A DNA stretch of 27,804 bases from Phycisphaerales bacterium UBA7812 (GTDB lineage: Bacteria; Planctomycetota; Phycisphaerae; Phycisphaerales; UBA1924), in NCBI GenBank assembly GCA_002480345.1, contig DLBY01000096.1:1-27804 (forward strand), written 5' to 3'. The notes below the pieces were generated by a model, which was not told the origin of the DNA, did not search any database, and saw only the letters and a list, made by a program, of their open reading frames with translations. The position numbers were made by a program, and so were the translations under genes. Below, piece by piece: positions 23,865-27,804 of the stretch; positions within the stretch are counted from its first letter, which is position 1, and each line of letters starts with the position of its first letter.

Positions 23865-25238
23865 ATGCACCGTTCCCGTTCCGCTCGTCCCTTTCTCTCC
23901 AAGACCGCGCTCGCCGCGGGGCTCGCGGCGCTGACCCCGCTGGTGCTGATCGGCGCGGGCGCGGGGTTTGCTCCGAGTGATGCCGCAACCGCCCATGACC
24001 CGGAGCCCTATCTCCGCGTCCGCGAGATCGAGGAAACGGGGGGTGTTCACCTGCAGATCGCGCTCCGGACCTTCCAGCGTGGGCCGGAAGAGCCCTCGCT
24101 CACACTCGTGGGCGTTGCGCACATCGGGGAGCCAGCCTATTACGCGGATCTCGAGGAACGCCTGGATGCGCACGACCTCGTCCTGTTCGAGGGCGTGGGG
24201 CCGATCTGGGCGGAGACCGACGAGGGCATGTCCGATCGCGACAGGGTCAGCGCCACGAAATCGCGGATCCGCCTTATCGGCATCAGCGCGATGCAGCGCA
24301 GAGCCGCGGGCGACCCCGTGCGCACCATCGAGGACACCTGGGCACACGCGAGCGGCTACGAGGCACGACTCGTCAAGGCCTCCGCGGCGGACGCGTGGGG
24401 CAACCCGCTCCGATTCGAGGCGACCGACTCGGGGTTCGTCATCGAGAGCCTCGGCGCCGACGGCGCCCCGGGCGGGCGCGGCGCGGACGCGGACCTCTCG
24501 CTCGCGGACCTGCCCCCGATCACCGGGGAGGAGATCGAGGCGGGCGACGGCATCCAGACCCAGATGGCGGGCGCCGCGGGCCTGGTCTTCCAGCTCACCG
24601 CGATGGACTACGACAAGCCGCACTGGGTCAACAGCGACACCACCGCGGAGGCGTTGTCCTACGCGCTCGCGGGGATGGACCCCGATGACGCCCGCCCCGG
24701 CGGGGGGATGCCCCAGGCCGGGGGCGGCGACCCGCTCTTCGACCTGATGAGCGGGCGCGGGATGATCGGCAAGATCGCGGGCGGCCTGCTCAAGATCATC
24801 GGCGCGAGCCCCCAGAGCCGGGCGATGCTCCGGCTCATGCTCATCGAGACGCTCGCGAACGCGGACGAGATGATGGACCTCGCGGGCGGCATGGAGGGCG
24901 ACGCGGGCGCCGGGCTGAGCCGGATGATGGAGGTGCTCATCGACCAGCGCAACGCGGTGGTGCTCGAGGACATCGAAGCCGCGATCGACGGCGCGCGCCG
25001 AGGCGACGGGCCCGAGACGATCGCGATCTTCTACGGCGCGGGGCACCTGGGCGAGATGGAACGCTCGCTCGTGGAGATGGGGTATCGCCCGACCGAGACG
25101 CAGTGGGTCGACGCGATCGGCGTGGACCCCGCGGACACCGGCATGACACGCGAGCAGATCGGCGGGATGCGCCGCATGATGAGCCGGATGATCGAGAGCC
25201 AGACCGATGCGCTGCGGTCGATGCAGCAGCGGGACTGA
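23865..25238 (+). CDS. Exported TraB/TIKI-like protein containing a GspG pseudopilin-like segment
   Basis: The product is 457 residues. The ATG at 23865 has GGAGG eight bases upstream and opens a signal peptide (helix about 12-35). The outer parts resemble the TraB/GumN/TIKI superfamily: LTLVGVAHIGEPAYY (His86), LVLFEGVG (Glu109), then LIDQRNAVVLEDI (Arg362) and AIFYGAGHLGEME (His394). Between them, about residues 150-212, is a segment matching the globular part of type II secretion major pseudopilins: GYEARLVKASAADAWGNPLRF, GFVIESLGADGAPGG, then DADL. The acidic residues Asp199, Asp208 and Asp210 correspond to the GspG calcium-loop region. Residues 225-350 (FQLTAMDYDKPHWVNSDTT and a Met/Gly-rich stretch) return to the TraB-like part. 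TIKI-type proteins include metalloproteases; activity here is unproven. Confidence 0.85.
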   Translation: MHRSRSARPFLSKTALAAGLAALTPLVLIGAGAGFAPSDAATAHDPEPYLRVREIEETGGVHLQIALRTFQRGPEEPSLTLVGVAHIGEPAYYADLEERLDAHDLVLFEGVGPIWAETDEGMSDRDRVSATKSRIRLIGISAMQRRAAGDPVRTIEDTWAHASGYEARLVKASAADAWGNPLRFEATDSGFVIESLGADGAPGGRGADADLSLADLPPITGEEIEAGDGIQTQMAGAAGLVFQLTAMDYDKPHWVNSDTTAEALSYALAGMDPDDARPGGGMPQAGGGDPLFDLMSGRGMIGKIAGGLLKIIGASPQSRAMLRLMLIETLANADEMMDLAGGMEGDAGAGLSRMMEVLIDQRNAVVLEDIEAAIDGARRGDGPETIAIFYGAGHLGEMERSLVEMGYRPTETQWVDAIGVDPADTGMTREQIGGMRRMMSRMIESQTDALRSMQQRD

Positions 25239-25259
25239 GCGGGTCGTGGGCGAGCGGGA

Positions 25260-26036
25260 TCAGGCGCTGGCGCGCTGCCCGTAGAGGCCCCGCCCCCCCG
25301 AGTCGTACGCGTTGGGCAGCGTTTCGTTGGTCGTCCAGCCCAGGTAGTTCGCGAACCGCTTGCGGAGGTCGTCGGCGATGCCCTGGGCGCCCAGGTCCGA
25401 ACCGCTGTAGTCGATGACCTCGCGAAAGTGGATCCGCGCCCGGCTGAAGTGCCAGAGACTCGCCCACGCGGGGTCGTACTGCGGCGTGTCCTCGATCGTG
25501 CAGGTCAGCACGCGGGCGCCGCTCTTTCGGATGATCAGCCCGACCCCGGGCTGAAAGGGCAGGAGCTGCCGCGCGGGTCGCTCGAGGGCACCCTCGGGGA
25601 AGACCCCGAGCACCCCCCCGCTTTCGAGGTGCCGGAGCGCGGTGCGGACGCCGCCCGCGTCCCGGCGCTCGCGGTCGACGAAGATGACCTCCCAGAAGCG
25701 CCAGAACCACTCGAGCACGGGGGCGCGCATGTCCTGCGCCATGAGCCAGCGGATGAAGAAGGGGGAGGCGGCCTGCACGAGCACCGGATCGAGCCCCGCG
25801 GTGTGGTTGCACACCACGATCAGGGGTTCACCCCGCTGGACATCGGCGACGACCCCATCGAGCCGCTTCCGCCCGCGGACCCGAAGTGCATGAATGGCAG
25901 AAACATAGAAACGACCGAGCAGGATGGCGACGCCCGATTCGAAGTCGCCTCTGGGGTTGTCGAAGATGGCGCGACCGACCCAGCCCAGCAACGCCAGGAC
26001 AACGAGCACGGCAAGAACAGTCAGCGCAACAGCCAC
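25260..26036 (-). CDS. PlsC-type 1-acylglycerol-3-phosphate acyltransferase
   Basis: The product is 258 residues if it starts at GTG 26036; GTG at 26093 is possible but would extend into the rarA promoter side and add a non-hydrophobic leader. An N-terminal TM helix (AVALTVLAVLVVLALLGWVG) precedes the acyltransferase domain. The catalytic HX4D motif is in CNHTAGLDPV and the glycerophosphate-binding motif is FPEGALERP. These are the hallmarks of enzymes that acylate lysophosphatidic acid or a related acceptor at the inner membrane. The acceptor and chain preference cannot be inferred. It converges with the TraB-like gene (21-bp gap) and diverges from rarA. Confidence 0.9.
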   Translation of the reverse strand: MAVALTVLAVLVVLALLGWVGRAIFDNPRGDFESGVAILLGRFYVSAIHALRVRGRKRLDGVVADVQRGEPLIVVCNHTAGLDPVLVQAASPFFIRWLMAQDMRAPVLEWFWRFWEVIFVDRERRDAGGVRTALRHLESGGVLGVFPEGALERPARQLLPFQPGVGLIIRKSGARVLTCTIEDTPQYDPAWASLWHFSRARIHFREVIDYSGSDLGAQGIADDLRKRFANYLGWTTNETLPNAYDSGGRGLYGQRASA

Positions 26037-26148
26037 GGTTTTCGATGTTAGCGAGCAGTCATGAACATTTCGTCCCGGGTGTCCTGAGAACACGGCAGAT
26101 TGCTGATTCTCTCACGCGTTCCCAAAGAACCACGCGGATTGGCATCCC

Positions 26149-26165
26149 TGACATACACTGACCCT
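26149..26165 (+). promoter_or_regulatory. Candidate leaderless promoter of rarA
   Basis: TGACATACACT at 26149-26159 contains a -10-like TACACT ending six bases before the GTG start at 26166. A transcript starting at the usual distance would begin at or next to the start codon, and no Shine-Dalgarno sequence is visible. The shared element TGRCATAC also precedes ggt. Confidence 0.4.
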
Positions 26166-27524
26166 GTGACCGATCTCTGGGCCGCCAAACGCGAGGATGC
26201 CCGACAGGGTGTCCAACCCCTCGCGGTGCGTATGCGCCCGAGAACCATCGCCGAGGTCGTCGGGCAGCGGCACCTGCTGGGCGAGGGCAAACTGCTGCGG
26301 CGGATGATCGACGCGGACGCGATCATGAGCCTGATCCTGCACGGCCCGCCCGGCACGGGCAAGACCACGCTCGCGGAGGTCATCGCGGGGGCGACCAACC
26401 GGCGGTTTGTGCGCGAGAACGCCGCGAGCGTGGGGGTGAAGCGGATCCGCGAGATCATCGACGAGGCGGACCGCGTGCTGGGGGACACGGATCGGCGCAC
26501 GATCCTGTTCCTCGACGAGATCCACCGGTTCACCAAGTCGCAGCAGGATGTGCTGCTGGGCGATGTCGAGCGTGGACTCATCACGCTGATCGGGGCGACG
26601 ACGGAGAACCCGCTGTTCAGCGTGAACAGTGCGCTCATCAGCCGCTCGACGCTGTTCCGCCTCGAGTCGCTCACCGAGGACGAGATCGTCGAGGTGCTGA
26701 AGCGCGCGATCGCGGACCGCGAGCGCGGGTTCGGGACGATGGCAATCGATGCGCACGAGGATGCGCTGCGGGTGTGGGCAGTCAAGAGCGAGGGGGACGC
26801 GCGCCGGGCGCTCACGGCCCTCGAGGTCGCGATCAAGAGCAGCGGGAACGAGCGCGTTGTCATCGATAAGCAACTCGCCGAGGACTCGATCCAGCAGAAG
26901 GTCGCGGTCTACGGGGACGACGGGCACTACGACGCGGCGAGCGCGATGATCAAGTCGGTGCGCGGGAGCGATCCGGACGCCGCGGTGTACTGGATCGCGC
27001 GCATGCTCGACGCGGGGGAGGACCCCCGGTTCATCGCCCGGAGGCTCGCGATCCTGGCATCGGAGGATGTGGGGAACGCCGACCCGCGGGCGGTGGTGAT
27101 CGCGCAGTCGTGCTGGGACCTGGTCGAGCGGATCGGGATGCCCGAGGCGCGGATCACGCTGGGGCAGTGCGCGACCTACCTCGCCTGTGCGCCCAAGAGC
27201 AACGCGGCGTACCGCGCGATCGATGCGGCGCTCGAGGATGTGCGCACGGGTCGCGTCATCCCGGTGCCGCTCTACCTGCGCGACCCCAACTCCTCGCCGG
27301 TCGCGGACGACACCGGGCGGGGCACGCGCGTGAAGGACAACATCCGCGATCGCGGGGGCGAGTCGTACGAGTACAGCCACGCCCATGGGGACGGGATCAC
27401 CGGGCAGGACTACCTGGGCGTGGAGCGGACCTACTACGAACCGACCGACGAGGGCGCGGAGCGTGTCCTGAAGGAACGCCTGGAGCGCGTCCGCGAGCGC
27501 CGGCGGAAGCGGCGGGAATCGTGA
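26166..27524 (+). CDS. rarA: Replication-associated recombination protein A (RarA/MgsA AAA+ ATPase)
   Basis: The product is 452 residues, the usual length for RarA. The GTG at 26166 fits the family N-terminus (TDLWAAK ... PLAVRMRPRTIAEVVGQRHL). Walker A is GPPGTGKT (60-67), Walker B is ILFLDEIHRF (Asp117, Glu118), sensor 1 is in LIGATTENP, and the arginine finger is in LISRSTLFRL. The C-terminal part has the tetramerisation and MgsA region (KQQ-like QQKVAVYGDDGHYDAASAM, then YWIARMLDAGEDPRFIARRL). RarA acts at stalled replication forks with single-stranded DNA-binding protein. It ends in a basic tail (RRRKRRES). Its TGA overlaps the next ATG by one base. Confidence 0.96.
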   Translation: MTDLWAAKREDARQGVQPLAVRMRPRTIAEVVGQRHLLGEGKLLRRMIDADAIMSLILHGPPGTGKTTLAEVIAGATNRRFVRENAASVGVKRIREIIDEADRVLGDTDRRTILFLDEIHRFTKSQQDVLLGDVERGLITLIGATTENPLFSVNSALISRSTLFRLESLTEDEIVEVLKRAIADRERGFGTMAIDAHEDALRVWAVKSEGDARRALTALEVAIKSSGNERVVIDKQLAEDSIQQKVAVYGDDGHYDAASAMIKSVRGSDPDAAVYWIARMLDAGEDPRFIARRLAILASEDVGNADPRAVVIAQSCWDLVERIGMPEARITLGQCATYLACAPKSNAAYRAIDAALEDVRTGRVIPVPLYLRDPNSSPVADDTGRGTRVKDNIRDRGGESYEYSHAHGDGITGQDYLGVERTYYEPTDEGAERVLKERLERVRERRRKRRES

Positions 27525-27804
27525 TGCGCACACCCGACGACCACCCGGGCGTGGACGATCTGGTCGGGCGCAAGGCGGGCCTGCGCGACACCGTGCGCGC
27601 CCGTGGGACCGAGTTCGCGCGTGTGCGCGCGAGGGTATCCGGCGCGATCGTCGGGCACCTGGTCGCGTCGGACGCGTGGCGGGGGGCGCGCACCGCGATG
27701 ACCTACCTCGCGATGCGCACGGAGGTGGACCTCGACGGGCTGTGGGACGCCGACCCTCGCCCGGTGCTGGGTGTCCCGCGCGTCGAGCCCGCGACGGTCT
27801 CGAT
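27524..27804 (+). CDS. 5-formyltetrahydrofolate cyclo-ligase, 5' part (truncated by window end)
   Basis: An open frame from ATG 27524 runs to the window end with 93 complete codons. Its start overlaps the rarA stop (TGATG), so the two are co-translated. The sequence fits the N-terminal half of the 5-FCL/MTHFS family: RKAGLRDTVRARG for the nucleotide-binding basic start, then a helix AIVGHLVASDAWRGA, TAMTYLAMRTEVDLDGL and VLGVPRV. The enzyme converts 5-formyl-THF to 5,10-methenyl-THF using ATP in the cytoplasm. The glycine-rich ATP motif expected later lies outside the window. Confidence 0.85.
   Translation, partial: MRTPDDHPGVDDLVGRKAGLRDTVRARGTEFARVRARVSGAIVGHLVASDAWRGARTAMTYLAMRTEVDLDGLWDADPRPVLGVPRVEPATVS

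Noticed and set aside
22362..25046. An 894-codon minus-strand open frame across three genes
   Set aside because: It spans gene boundaries of three well-supported plus-strand genes and has compositional repeats only.

Overview
The window is GC-rich DNA, very probably from a planctomycete of the Phycisphaerae/Phycisphaerales type. The signs are a secreted protein ending in a PEP-CTERM-like tail (VPTPGAAGLL... then four Arg), a bacterial tricorn protease, a planctomycete-style DUF2617-like protein, PilZ and NtrC-type signalling genes, and strong G/C third-position bias. This assignment is inference, because no rRNA or other taxonomic marker is present. I found no tRNA, rRNA, CRISPR array, transposase or integrase.

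Bases 1-10996. A 5'-truncated trehalose-6-phosphatase/GH15 fusion is followed by a gamma-glutamyltranspeptidase lipoprotein, a small two-TM protein (minus strand), a large periplasmic tricorn protease, a PilZ-receiver-Hpt-like protein (minus), and a BLUF photoreceptor with a universal stress protein directly downstream. The BLUF gene appears to carry a one-base frameshift near its 3' end.

Bases 11021-16094. On the minus strand lie a soluble histidine kinase and an NtrC-family regulator (a likely operon), a laminin-B-like PEP-CTERM protein, and an M24 aminopeptidase. A second BLUF gene diverges from the aminopeptidase.

Bases 16094-20740. The last 105 bp of ileS are present twice, 628 bp apart, around a 163-residue zinc-ribbon membrane protein gene with atypical codon use. 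All five differences between the copies are synonymous in the ileS frame. This looks like a small insertion at the ileS 3' end that carried or recreated its own gene end. IleRS itself has a low-complexity insertion of about 84 residues. A DUF2617-like gene lies upstream of it.

Bases 21055-27804. A helical-repeat protein is coupled by ATGA overlap to a single-TM protein. Next comes an unusual TraB/TIKI-like protein that contains a GspG pseudopilin-like segment, then a PlsC-type acyltransferase (minus), rarA, and the start of a 5-formyltetrahydrofolate cyclo-ligase gene overlapping the rarA stop.

How the genes connect: the clearest theme is signalling. Two BLUF light sensors, a PilZ protein with degenerate phosphorelay residues and a kinase/NtrC pair lie within 8 kb. 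The two BLUF genes share a 12-bp motif upstream (10/12 identical). The best candidates for something undescribed are the ileS-tail duplication, the TraB-GspG hybrid and the BLUF/PilZ neighbourhood.
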